DNA of 33,582 nt, from assembly GCA_913050095.1 (NCBI GenBank), contig CAJXAV010000013.1:1-33582 (forward strand), given 5' to 3'. Source of the stretch: an uncultured Gammaproteobacteria bacterium (GTDB lineage Bacteria > Pseudomonadota > Gammaproteobacteria > Poriferisulfidales > GCA-002705445). Below are positions 1-8,676 of this stretch, in pieces. Within the stretch, counting starts at the first letter, position 1; every line of letters starts with the position of its first letter. Both the position numbers and the translations under genes were made by a program. The notes below the pieces were generated by a model. That model had not been told where the DNA came from, made no database searches, and saw only the letters and a list, made by a program, of their open reading frames with translations.

Positions 1-27
1 GAGCAATTTTGTATTACGGTTTTCAAT

Positions 28-1839
28 TTATTTTGTAAATATTTCTTTAAACTTATTTATCGGGTCGTCTGCTGTCATAAATGATTCTCCAACTAAGAAA
101 GTGTTTATGCCACAGTCATTTATTTTTTTAACATCTGCACCAGTATGTATACCACTTTCAGCAATTACAAGTTGATCATTTTTTATATATTGTATTAAAT
201 CAACTGTTGTATTTAAATCAACATCAAAAGTATGTAAATTTCTATTATTTATTCCAATAATATCGCATTCTATTTCAAGAGCTGCATCAAGTTCATTGTG
301 ATCATGTACTTCAACAATTACATCTAAATCCCTTTGTTTTGCTCCTGTATATAGTTTTTTTAATAAATCTTTTTCTAAAGCAGAAACAATAAGTAAAATG
401 CAGTCAGCCCCCATTGTGACAGACTCATCAATTTGATATTCATCAATTATGAAATCTTTTCTTAATACAGGAAGGCCGCATCCCTTTTTTGCCATCTCAA
501 GAATTGCTCCAGAACCTTTAAAATATTTGGCATCAGTTAAAACTGATAAACATGCTGCACCCATTAATTCAAAATCAGCAGCAACTTTTGCAGGAATGAT
601 CTTCATATTTAATTCACCCATACTTGGAGAAGCTCTTTTAATTTCAGCAATTACAGCATCTTTATTTTGACTAATTTTATGCATTAAAGCACCTTTAAAG
701 TCTCTTTTTAGCGAACTCATATAATCGATTTCTTTTAAATCTTGAACTGAAATTTTTATTTTTCTTTCAGCAACTTCTTTTTCTTTATTTTCTAAAATTT
801 CTTCTAAAATTTTCGGTGTTTTAATTTTTTCAGGCATTGAATTTTTAATATCATTAAATTTCTGCATGGCTTTTCCTGAAATGATAATTTCTTTTGCAAA
901 CGCTATGCTGCTTTTAAGGTCTTCTTTTATACCTGAAATATAAATAGCGGCACCTGCATTTAAACTCACAATATTTACGGCTGTTTCATTTTTATTTTCA
1001 AGCATATCAATAAAAATTTTATAACTTTCTTCAATTGTATTTACTTTTAGTTTGTTTACTGGGCAAACTTCTAAATCAAAGTCTTCAGGTTTAATAGTGT
1101 ATTCATAAATATCGTTTTCTTTTAGTTCTGCGATATAAGTATCTTTTTCACATGAAATTTCATCTAAACCATCTTCAGAATGAACAATCATAGCTCGTTC
1201 TACTCCTAAATTTTTTACAACTTTTGCAATTGGAAGAACTAGATTTTTATCGTAAACACCTAAGATTTGAAAGTTAGCATTTGCTGGATTCGCAAGGGGT
1301 CCTAATACATTAAATATTGTTCTAGTTTTAATATTCTTTCTGACATTAGCAACGCTTTTCATAGCTTTATGATATTTTGGTGCAAACATAAAGGTTATAC
1401 CATTTTCTTCGAAACATTTTTTAGATTGTTCTTTATCTAAATCAATATTTATACCAGAGTATTCGAGAAGATCGGCACTTCCTGACTTGCTAGAAATAGA
1501 CTTATTTCCATGTTTCGCTATTTTGACCCCAGCAGCAGCAGCTACAATTGCCGATGCAGTTGATATATTAAAAGTATTTTGTCCGTCTCCTCCTGTGCCA
1601 CATGTATCAACTAATTTGTTAGAATCTAATTCTAGTTTTTGGCACATTTCTCTCAAGACTTCTGCAGCGCCAGCAATTTCATCAACAGTTTCACCTTTTG
1701 TTTTTAAAGTCATTAAAAAAGCAATGATTTCAGCATCATTACAATCATTATTCATAATGCTTAAAAAGACTTCTTTAATTTCGTTTTTTTTTAAACTTTC
1801 TCCAGACGAAAATTTTTCTACTGCTTCATTTATATTCAT
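28..1839 (-). CDS. trpDC: Bifunctional anthranilate phosphoribosyltransferase / indole-3-glycerol phosphate synthase (TrpD-TrpC fusion)
   Basis: Single 603-aa ORF. N-terminal half has TrpD motifs ([45 protein letters not shown]). C-terminal half has TrpC motifs ([53 protein letters not shown]). Confidence 0.95.
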   Translation of the reverse strand: MNINEAVEKFSSGESLKKNEIKEVFLSIMNNDCNDAEIIAFLMTLKTKGETVDEIAGAAEVLREMCQKLELDSNKLVDTCGTGGDGQNTFNISTASAIVAAAAGVKIAKHGNKSISSKSGSADLLEYSGINIDLDKEQSKKCFEENGITFMFAPKYHKAMKSVANVRKNIKTRTIFNVLGPLANPANANFQILGVYDKNLVLPIAKVVKNLGVERAMIVHSEDGLDEISCEKDTYIAELKENDIYEYTIKPEDFDLEVCPVNKLKVNTIEESYKIFIDMLENKNETAVNIVSLNAGAAIYISGIKEDLKSSIAFAKEIIISGKAMQKFNDIKNSMPEKIKTPKILEEILENKEKEVAERKIKISVQDLKEIDYMSSLKRDFKGALMHKISQNKDAVIAEIKRASPSMGELNMKIIPAKVAADFELMGAACLSVLTDAKYFKGSGAILEMAKKGCGLPVLRKDFIIDEYQIDESVTMGADCILLIVSALEKDLLKKLYTGAKQRDLDVIVEVHDHNELDAALEIECDIIGINNRNLHTFDVDLNTTVDLIQYIKNDQLVIAESGIHTGADVKKINDCGINTFLVGESFMTADDPINKFKEIFTK

Positions 1840-2417
1840 TTTATTTCAAGGAAATTTTTTAAAATTTGGTGCCCGTGTTCACTCATAATTGATTCAGGAT
1901 GAAATTGTACACCATACGTGTGAAAATCTTTATGCTTAATTGCCATTATTTCATTATCGCTTTGATCGTCCGATTTAGTTTGCGCAATAACTTCTAAACA
2001 ACTTGGTATAGTTTTTTCTTCAATTACTAAAGAATGATATCTTGTAGCTATATATGGTGTAGGCAAATCTTTAAATATATAGTTTTGTTTGTGGTGAATT
2101 AAAGATGTTTTTCCATGCATTATTTTTTTTGCTTTTATTATATTTCCACCAAAAGCAGCACCTATACTTTGATGACCAAGGCAAATTCCTAGTATGGGTA
2201 ATTTTGAATGAAAGTGGTTTATTGTTTCTATTGATAATCCAGCTTCTTTTGGGGTGCAAGGCCCAGGAGATATAACAATTTTCTCTGGCTCCATATATTC
2301 AATATCTTTTATAGAAATCATATCATTTCTTACAACTTTAACTTTTGCATCTAGTTCACCTAGATATTGAACAATGTTGTATGTAAATGAATCATAATTA
2401 TCTATCATTAATATCAT
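1836..2417 (-). CDS. trpG: Anthranilate synthase component II (glutamine amidotransferase)
   Basis: [49 protein letters not shown]: class I glutamine amidotransferase motifs; overlaps trpDC by 4 nt. Confidence 0.95.
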   Translation of the reverse strand: MILMIDNYDSFTYNIVQYLGELDAKVKVVRNDMISIKDIEYMEPEKIVISPGPCTPKEAGLSIETINHFHSKLPILGICLGHQSIGAAFGGNIIKAKKIMHGKTSLIHHKQNYIFKDLPTPYIATRYHSLVIEEKTIPSCLEVIAQTKSDDQSDNEIMAIKHKDFHTYGVQFHPESIMSEHGHQILKNFLEIK

Positions 2418-3881
2418 TTATTTATCCTCATTTGAGAAGTTAACTTTTTCAGAAGCTTTTAGCAATGCCATTGCTTTATTCATTGTTTCATCCCATTCAG
2501 TTTCTGGAATAGAATCATAAACTATACCAGCACCAGCCTGAACATGAATTAAATTATCCTTAATCACAGCTGTTCTTATCGATAATGCAGTATCTAAATC
2601 TCCAGTCCACGACAAATAACCTATTGCACCAGAATATATGCCTCTTTTTAAAGGTTCAAGCTCATTGATTATTTCCATAGCTCTAATTTTTGGCGCACCC
2701 GAAACAGTCCCAGCAGGGAAGGTTGCCCTTAAAACATCTAAGGGTTTTGTATCATGTTCAATCTGGCCACATACATTTGAGACTATATGCATTACATGAG
2801 AATATCTTTCTATTATCATTTTTTCAGTAAGTTTGACGCTGCCAATTTTTGAAATTCTACCGATATCATTTCTTCCCAAATCGATAAGCATCAAATGCTC
2901 TGCAAGTTCTTTTGGATCGTTTAAAAGATCTTTTTCATTTTTTAGATCTTCTTTTTCACTTAATCCTCGGGGTCTCGTTCCTGCTATAGGGCGAACTGTA
3001 ACCTTTTCATTTTCTAATTTAACTAAAATCTCTGGTGATGATCCAATTATTTGAAAATCACCCATATCCAGAAAATACATATATGGAGATGGGTTCATTT
3101 CTCTTAGTACTTCATACATATCAATTGGATTTCCTAAAAATTGTTTTGATAATCTTTGCGATAATACAACTTGCATTACATCTCCAGAAGTTATGTACTC
3201 TTTAGCTTTAACAACCGCTTCCATAAATTTTTCTTTTTTAAAAGAAGAAGTAAATTTACTTCCATCAGACTTTTTCTTTGACAAAGAAGTATCTATCTTT
3301 TTAAAAATTAATTTTTCAATATGATCAATTCTTGCGTTAGCTTTCTCATAACTATCTTTTCTATCTGTTTTTGCATTTATTATTATATGAATATTGTTTT
3401 CTAAGTTATCGAGTATAATAATTTCATTACATACGAATAAAAAAATATCAGGAACATTAAGTTTATCTATCTTTTTTATGTCTAGTCTGTCTTCAATAAA
3501 TTTTATTGTTTCATAACCAAAATATCCTACAAGACCTCCTGAGAAAGGAATATCCTTAGGGAGATTATTCACTTTATTTTTGATGTAAAAATCTTCAATC
3601 CATTTTAAAGGATCATCTGAAAGAATATTTTGAATTTTCCCATTATTTTCATATGTGATTGTATTATCTGTGACTTTTATCATTTCATTAGATTTTGTGC
3701 CAACTATAGAATATCTACTCCATTTACCTTTATTTGAACCTGATTCAAAAAGAAATGAGTTTTGGTTTTTTAATTTTTTGTATATTTGAAGAGGGCTGAC
3801 CTTAAAATCTTTGATTATTTTACTTAAAGAAACTCTGGAATTTCCCTCAGCAGCAAATTTTATGAAATCTTTTTTTAACAT
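2418..3881 (-). CDS. trpE: Anthranilate synthase component I
   Basis: 487 aa; GDVMQVVLSQRLS, PSPYMYFLD, IAGTRPRG, LIDLGRNDIGR, FPAGTVSGAPKIRAMEII, QAGAGIVYDS. Confidence 0.95.
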   Translation of the reverse strand: MLKKDFIKFAAEGNSRVSLSKIIKDFKVSPLQIYKKLKNQNSFLFESGSNKGKWSRYSIVGTKSNEMIKVTDNTITYENNGKIQNILSDDPLKWIEDFYIKNKVNNLPKDIPFSGGLVGYFGYETIKFIEDRLDIKKIDKLNVPDIFLFVCNEIIILDNLENNIHIIINAKTDRKDSYEKANARIDHIEKLIFKKIDTSLSKKKSDGSKFTSSFKKEKFMEAVVKAKEYITSGDVMQVVLSQRLSKQFLGNPIDMYEVLREMNPSPYMYFLDMGDFQIIGSSPEILVKLENEKVTVRPIAGTRPRGLSEKEDLKNEKDLLNDPKELAEHLMLIDLGRNDIGRISKIGSVKLTEKMIIERYSHVMHIVSNVCGQIEHDTKPLDVLRATFPAGTVSGAPKIRAMEIINELEPLKRGIYSGAIGYLSWTGDLDTALSIRTAVIKDNLIHVQAGAGIVYDSIPETEWDETMNKAMALLKASEKVNFSNEDK

Positions 3882-3886
3882 TATTT

Positions 3887-4552
3887 TTAGCCAACAGAAA
3901 TTTCTTGCTTCATTTTTTTAATAGCTTCATCATAACTTTTTGAATTAAATATTGCTGAGCCAGCAACGAAAATATTCGCACCAGCTTCTTTTATTGATTT
4001 GATATTTTTAATACCTATTCCGCCATCAACCTCAATTTCTACATTGCAGCCAGAAATATCAATCATTTCTTTGCATTTTTTTATTTTTTCAAGAGAGTTT
4101 GCAATAAATTTTTGCCCGCCAAAACCAGGATTTACAGACATTATTAAAATAAAATCTATTTTATCTAAAATATGATCTAGTAAAGACAGGGATGAAGCTG
4201 GATTAAGAGCAATCCCAGCTTTGCAACCTCTGCTTTTTATTAATTCAATACTCCTGTCAATGTGCTGGGTTGCTTCTGGATGAAATGAAATCATAGATGC
4301 TCCCGCGTCACAAAATTGTGTAATTAAATCGTCAACTGGTGTTGTCATTAAATGGACATCAATTGGCTTATTAACACCGTAATCTACAAGTGATTTACAT
4401 ACAAGAGGACCTATTGTTAAATTTGGAACATAGTGATTATCCATTACATCAAAATGAATTATATCAGCACCTGCTAATATTACATCGTCAACTTCTTTAC
4501 CAAGTTTTGCAAAGTCTGCAGATAAAATTGATGGGGCTATAAAATTTTTCAT
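3887..4552 (-). CDS. rpe: Ribulose-phosphate 3-epimerase
   Basis: IAPSILSADFAKLG, HFDVMDNHYVPNLTIGP, DVHLM, SVNPGFGGQKFI, EVDGGI. Confidence 0.95.
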   Translation of the reverse strand: MKNFIAPSILSADFAKLGKEVDDVILAGADIIHFDVMDNHYVPNLTIGPLVCKSLVDYGVNKPIDVHLMTTPVDDLITQFCDAGASMISFHPEATQHIDRSIELIKSRGCKAGIALNPASSLSLLDHILDKIDFILIMSVNPGFGGQKFIANSLEKIKKCKEMIDISGCNVEIEVDGGIGIKNIKSIKEAGANIFVAGSAIFNSKSYDEAIKKMKQEISVG

Positions 4553-4669
4553 TTTAGTATTAGAGTACGTTATTTAGTATAATATTCTTATGAGATAATC
4601 ATACCGTAATGGGAATAATAAAGAAATTATATTAAAGTATTAAGTCGCAAGATTAATAAGGGGAAAAAA

Positions 4670-5851
4670 ATGATTAAACCACATGGCTCAAATGAGTTAA
4701 TGCCAAAAATAGTTAGTACAGAAGAAGAAAAAGTAGAGCTTTTAGAATCTGCAAAATCAATGAAGAAAATGACAGTTAATTCTGCAGCAGCAGCAAATTT
4801 AGTAATGCTAGGTGCAGGATACTTTACTCCTTTAGAAGGTTTTATGAATAAAAGCGATGTTTTATCTGTAGCGAATAATATGAAATTAGAAAACGGAATG
4901 TTTTGGCCAACACCTGTCGTTAATTTAACAAACAAAGAATATGATTTCAAAGAAGGTGATAGCGTCGCTCTAATTGATCCAAATGTTGATGGTGAACAAA
5001 TTATAGCTATACAAAAAATTTCAAAGATAGAAAAACTAAGTAATGTGGAAATTGATAATATTGTTGAGCAAGTTTATGGAACAAAGGATAAATCACACCC
5101 AGGTGTTCAAACTTTTTATGATCAAGGTGATATCCTTTTGAGTGGCGACGTAAAGGTACTTAATTTTAGTTATTTTGAAAAAGATTTTGGGGAAACATTT
5201 AGAACTGCCATGCAAATTAGGTCCTCCATAGAATCTAAGGGCTGGAAAAATGTAGTTGCATTTCAAACGCGAAATCCTATGCATAGAGCTCATGAAGAAT
5301 TATGCAGGATGGCTGGGGAAAGAGTAAATGCTGATGGCATATTAATACATATGTTATTAGGTAAGCTAAAACCGGGGGATATTCCAGCTGATGTTAGAGA
5401 CTCCGCAATTAGAACTATGGTTGATCATTATTTTCCAAAAGATTATGTAATGATAACTGGGTATGGATTTGACATGCTGTATGCAGGACCAAGAGAAGCA
5501 CTTCTTCATGCTGTATTTAGGCAAAATTGTGGATGTAGTTATTTAATTGTGGGAAGAGATCATGCAGGTGTTGGTGACTTTTACGGAGCTTTTGATGCTC
5601 AGGATATATTTGATAGTATTCCCGAGGATGCATTAATTATAAAAATATTTAAAGCTGACCATACAGCATACTCTAAAAAACTAAATAAAGTTGTGATGAT
5701 GAGAGATGTAGATGATCATACAAAAGATGATTTTGTTCTCTTGTCTGGTACAAAGGTTAGAGAGATGTTGTCAAAAGGCGAAAGTTTACCCAAAGAGTTT
5801 GCACGACCTGAAGTTGCCGAAGTACTAATGAAGCACTATATGAAGGAATAA
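4670..5851 (+). CDS. sat: Sulfate adenylyltransferase (ATP sulfurylase, monofunctional Sat type)
   Basis: 393 aa; QTRNPMHRAHEEL, GRDHAGVGDFYGAFDAQ, SGTKVREML; GGGG-type RBS (aaggggaaaaaaatg). Confidence 0.93.
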   Translation: MIKPHGSNELMPKIVSTEEEKVELLESAKSMKKMTVNSAAAANLVMLGAGYFTPLEGFMNKSDVLSVANNMKLENGMFWPTPVVNLTNKEYDFKEGDSVALIDPNVDGEQIIAIQKISKIEKLSNVEIDNIVEQVYGTKDKSHPGVQTFYDQGDILLSGDVKVLNFSYFEKDFGETFRTAMQIRSSIESKGWKNVVAFQTRNPMHRAHEELCRMAGERVNADGILIHMLLGKLKPGDIPADVRDSAIRTMVDHYFPKDYVMITGYGFDMLYAGPREALLHAVFRQNCGCSYLIVGRDHAGVGDFYGAFDAQDIFDSIPEDALIIKIFKADHTAYSKKLNKVVMMRDVDDHTKDDFVLLSGTKVREMLSKGESLPKEFARPEVAEVLMKHYMKE

Positions 5852-5857
5852 AGAATT

Positions 5858-6184
5858 ATTAAAACATTTATAAAAAAAATTAGTTTACTAAGATTTCTAC
5901 TTATATTACTTGGTTTCTTTTATCTAATATTCGTTCAAGACGAAAATTCTGAGCTTTTATTAGATAATCCGATAAGTACATTTATGACACTTGGTGTGCC
6001 TGCCACATTACCAATATATTTAATGGTTTTAATGTTTGATATAGTTATGGTAATTGTAAGAGTCTCATCAAGTGAATCTACATACGAAAAATTATTTTTT
6101 AAGCGTGTTGTAATTTTTGAAATTAGTTTTGTATTTGCAATAATATATACATGGATACCATATTTTTCAGAAGTTTTTGCTTAA
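5858..6184 (+). CDS. Small three-TM membrane protein downstream of sat; probable non-ATG (ATT) start, so the ORF-track start at 5984 is probably too late
   Basis: The frame is open from the sat stop. Upstream extension IKTFIKKISLLRFLLILLGFFYLIFVQDENSELLLDNPISTF adds a clear TM helix before MTLGVPATLPIYLMVLMFDIVMVIV. AAGGA at 5843-5847 precedes ATT codons at 5855 and 5858; no good SD is seen before ATG 5984. Confidence 0.6.
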   Translation: MKTFIKKISLLRFLLILLGFFYLIFVQDENSELLLDNPISTFMTLGVPATLPIYLMVLMFDIVMVIVRVSSSESTYEKLFFKRVVIFEISFVFAIIYTWIPYFSEVFA

Positions 6185-6191
6185 GAATATT

Positions 6192-6968
6192 TTAACTTTT
6201 GATATGATCTTTAAAAATATTAAATAATTTTTTTTTGTAAGAACATTGTTCGCACCCCTCACCATTCCAACCGCCACCAGTTTTAGGTAAATTTTCAGAA
6301 TTTAAACATTCGTAAATCTCAATTATTATTTTATCTATCCACTCGGTATTACATGCAAGTGAATATAAATGTTCTTCAAAATTTAGATTTGCGTCAAATT
6401 TCTTTTCGTCAGATTTTCCATTTGCATATATAATATATCCAATACTAGAAACTTTATATCCATTTTTTTTAAATAACCATTGGTAAATTTCTATTTGTTT
6501 TTTGTAACACGCTTCCCAACCAGTATCAAAGTTTGGATTAAATGTTTTTTTTGCGGTTGCTTTGTAGTCGACAATGTGAAGCTCACCATCCTTGTTTATC
6601 CAAATATCATCTATACCGCCAAAAAATAAAAAATTTGTTTTTTTGTCATGCCATTGAATACCTTTAAATGCGTTTCGCCAATCTGATAAATGTTCATTAT
6701 CATATGGTATGCAATCAATATTATGTTTTGTCATAATTGGGTGAGGTTTTTTTTCTTTTCGATAGATGTCAAACTCATTCTTATATAAATTATCAACCGC
6801 GTTGTTAAGCGTAAAAGTTGGTCCAGAAGGAGCTTTTATACCTTTTCTTTCATGCATATAAAAACATCTAGGGCAATTAATATAGTTGTCAATTCTGGAT
6901 CTTGATAATTTATATGGCTTATCTGATAGAGGATTATATGGATTTCTCGAGTATTTTTTAAATGCCAT
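6192..6968 (-). CDS. RecB/Cas4-like PD-(D/E)XK superfamily nuclease with four conserved-looking Cys (possible Fe-S cluster)
   Basis: GGIDDIW ... LHIVDYKATAKK (D ... D-x-K core) and KQIEIYQW (QxxxY); paired cysteines NCPRC (N-term) and GCEQC (C-term). Confidence 0.8.
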   Translation of the reverse strand: MAFKKYSRNPYNPLSDKPYKLSRSRIDNYINCPRCFYMHERKGIKAPSGPTFTLNNAVDNLYKNEFDIYRKEKKPHPIMTKHNIDCIPYDNEHLSDWRNAFKGIQWHDKKTNFLFFGGIDDIWINKDGELHIVDYKATAKKTFNPNFDTGWEACYKKQIEIYQWLFKKNGYKVSSIGYIIYANGKSDEKKFDANLNFEEHLYSLACNTEWIDKIIIEIYECLNSENLPKTGGGWNGEGCEQCSYKKKLFNIFKDHIKS

Positions 6969-6969
6969 A

Positions 6970-8088
6970 TTATTTTGGAGTTAATAAGTATAACTTTTTT
7001 TGATTACTGTTAAATTCATTATTTATTTCGCTTTCTATTATATCAGAATAATGATTAATAACTTTTTCAGTATTTAACTTTGTTGCCACAATTGATGAAT
7101 AGTTAACTATATTGTACTTTTTATATGTATTGTCATTAGTATTTAGATTGCCACGAACAATAAAAATTGATGAAGGACTAATTTTTATTAGGTCATTTAA
7201 TTTTTCAATATTATCTTCATTATAAATTATAGATATTATGTTAGGTTTAATTCTAGCTAATTCTTTAATATCATTCATATTATATTTTTTATTAGATATT
7301 ATGTCTCGATACATAAAATAATTATTTAAATCATTGAACAATTCATCATCGTCAGTAAAAGCTAGCGTTTCTTTTAATTTTATATATTTACTTACATTTA
7401 TCTCAAAAGATAACGAAGGATTATCGCCAATATCACAAAATACAGTATTCTTGTTGTTACAATTATCTCGAATAATTTTCTCTACTATGGCACTGTATCT
7501 ACTTGTCGACCAAATTTTATGAATAATTTCATCTTCGTTTATTACTTTATTATCAATTTGGTTTCTTAAATATTTGTTACCAATTTCTTCAATGAAAAAA
7601 TTAAAAGTACTGTTCATTTTATTTGGAAAATTTTTACCAATTCTCATTGACATTACACCATCATTTTCTGCCCATACATTATTTGTTCCGGTCCAGCCAG
7701 TTCTGCTTGTAAAAATATTTTCTAAAAAGCTTCTGGACCACATTCCTTTTTCGTCTGCTTGTTCTTCCGGATAGACAGGTAGAATTATTGCTCCATCTTT
7801 TTTTATGACCTTTAAAAGATGTCTTAAATAAGATGCGGCCCAATTATTTGAAAATAGAGGAAAACTTAAACCAATGTAAATTTTATCTATACTATTTTTC
7901 TTAAATGGATAAAAGGCATTTGAAATTTCTTTTTTATTAGGCGCTGTAAAAATTTTTGAATCAACAGTCATGCAAATCAAATTTTCTTTTTTTGGCTTAA
8001 TCATCGAGTGTTTGTCTCTTTGATCACTTATGTAGTAAAAAATATCTTCTTCTATATATTTTTCAGATTTATGAAAAATTAGTTCCAT
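6970..8088 (-). CDS. Uncharacterised 372-aa protein, possibly with degenerate SAM-methyltransferase/Rossmann-like segments
   Basis: Complete ORF one nt upstream of the nuclease ORF, same strand. Segment FPLFSNNWAASYLRHLLKVIKKDGAIILPVYPEEQ resembles the later part of a class I methyltransferase; VFCDIGDNPSLSFEINVSKYI resembles motif I. Family not recognised. Confidence 0.6.
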   Translation of the reverse strand: MELIFHKSEKYIEEDIFYYISDQRDKHSMIKPKKENLICMTVDSKIFTAPNKKEISNAFYPFKKNSIDKIYIGLSFPLFSNNWAASYLRHLLKVIKKDGAIILPVYPEEQADEKGMWSRSFLENIFTSRTGWTGTNNVWAENDGVMSMRIGKNFPNKMNSTFNFFIEEIGNKYLRNQIDNKVINEDEIIHKIWSTSRYSAIVEKIIRDNCNNKNTVFCDIGDNPSLSFEINVSKYIKLKETLAFTDDDELFNDLNNYFMYRDIISNKKYNMNDIKELARIKPNIISIIYNEDNIEKLNDLIKISPSSIFIVRGNLNTNDNTYKKYNIVNYSSIVATKLNTEKVINHYSDIIESEINNEFNSNQKKLYLLTPK

Positions 8089-8100
8089 GTTTTCCTTGTA

Positions 8101-8499
8101 TTATTCTTGGATTATCGTGTCGTAGACTACGATTTTATTAGCTAGTGGTTTTATTACGTCATTTGCAATTTTAATATGAATTGGATGAACAAGATAGTCT
8201 TTAAGATAATCTTTTGACGCAAATTTAATAATCACACTTACGTCAAATGTATCGTCAACAATTACTCTTGAGCTTCTTAATACTTTGCCAGTTGAAACTT
8301 CTAGAACTCCCGGTATATTTTTTAGTTCTTTACTAGCTTTTATGATTTTATTTATCCTCATTTCGTTTCTGTATGTTTTAAGCCATATTAGAACGACATG
8401 ATAAACAGGATCTTCATTTTGAAATTCTTCAGCATTTATAGAAGGACTCAAAAACCCTAAAACTGTGATTATAATTATATATTTTTTTAATCTTTTCAT
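8101..8499 (-). CDS. Exported Dabb-like (stress-responsive alpha/beta barrel) protein
   Basis: N-terminal signal peptide MKRLKKYIIIITVLGFLSPSINAEE; VYHVVLIWLK ... GVLEVSTGKV ... DVSVIIKFASKDYLKDYLVHPIHIKI ... pattern typical of Dabb domains. Confidence 0.65.
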   Translation of the reverse strand: MKRLKKYIIIITVLGFLSPSINAEEFQNEDPVYHVVLIWLKTYRNEMRINKIIKASKELKNIPGVLEVSTGKVLRSSRVIVDDTFDVSVIIKFASKDYLKDYLVHPIHIKIANDVIKPLANKIVVYDTIIQE

Positions 8500-8545
8500 A
8501 AATTTTTCTATAATTTAAATTAATACTATTATGCATCATTATTAT

Positions 8546-8568
8546 ATAAATGTTATATTAACATTTAT
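8546..8568. repeat. Perfect inverted repeat ATAAATGTTA-TAT-TAACATTTAT
   Basis: 10-bp arms with 3-nt centre, 5 nt upstream of the mature 5' end of tRNA-Val. Confidence 0.85.
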
Positions 8569-8573
8569 TAAAA

Positions 8574-8650
<77 letters not shown>

Positions 8651-8676
8651 TTAATTTTATATTATTAGATATTAGA

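Noticed and set aside
449-670. Plus-strand ORF (73 aa) antisense to trpDC
   Set aside because: Lies wholly inside a confident gene on the opposite strand; low-complexity composition and no RBS. The same applies to the antisense ORF at 1487-1888.
4553-4583. Direct repeat TTTAGTAT (4553-4560, 4573-4580) with TATAAT in the rpe/sat divergent gap
   Set aside because: Eight-bp AT-rich repeats are expected by chance here; no convincing -35. Too weak to call a regulatory site.
4627-4950. Minus-strand ORF (107 aa) over the 5' end of sat
   Set aside because: Antisense shadow of sat; no family resemblance or operon logic.
6186-6219. AATATTTT ... AAAAATATT inverted repeat at the convergent end of the post-sat gene and nuclease
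   Set aside because: All-AT stem, long loop, overlaps coding sequence; not a credible intrinsic terminator.
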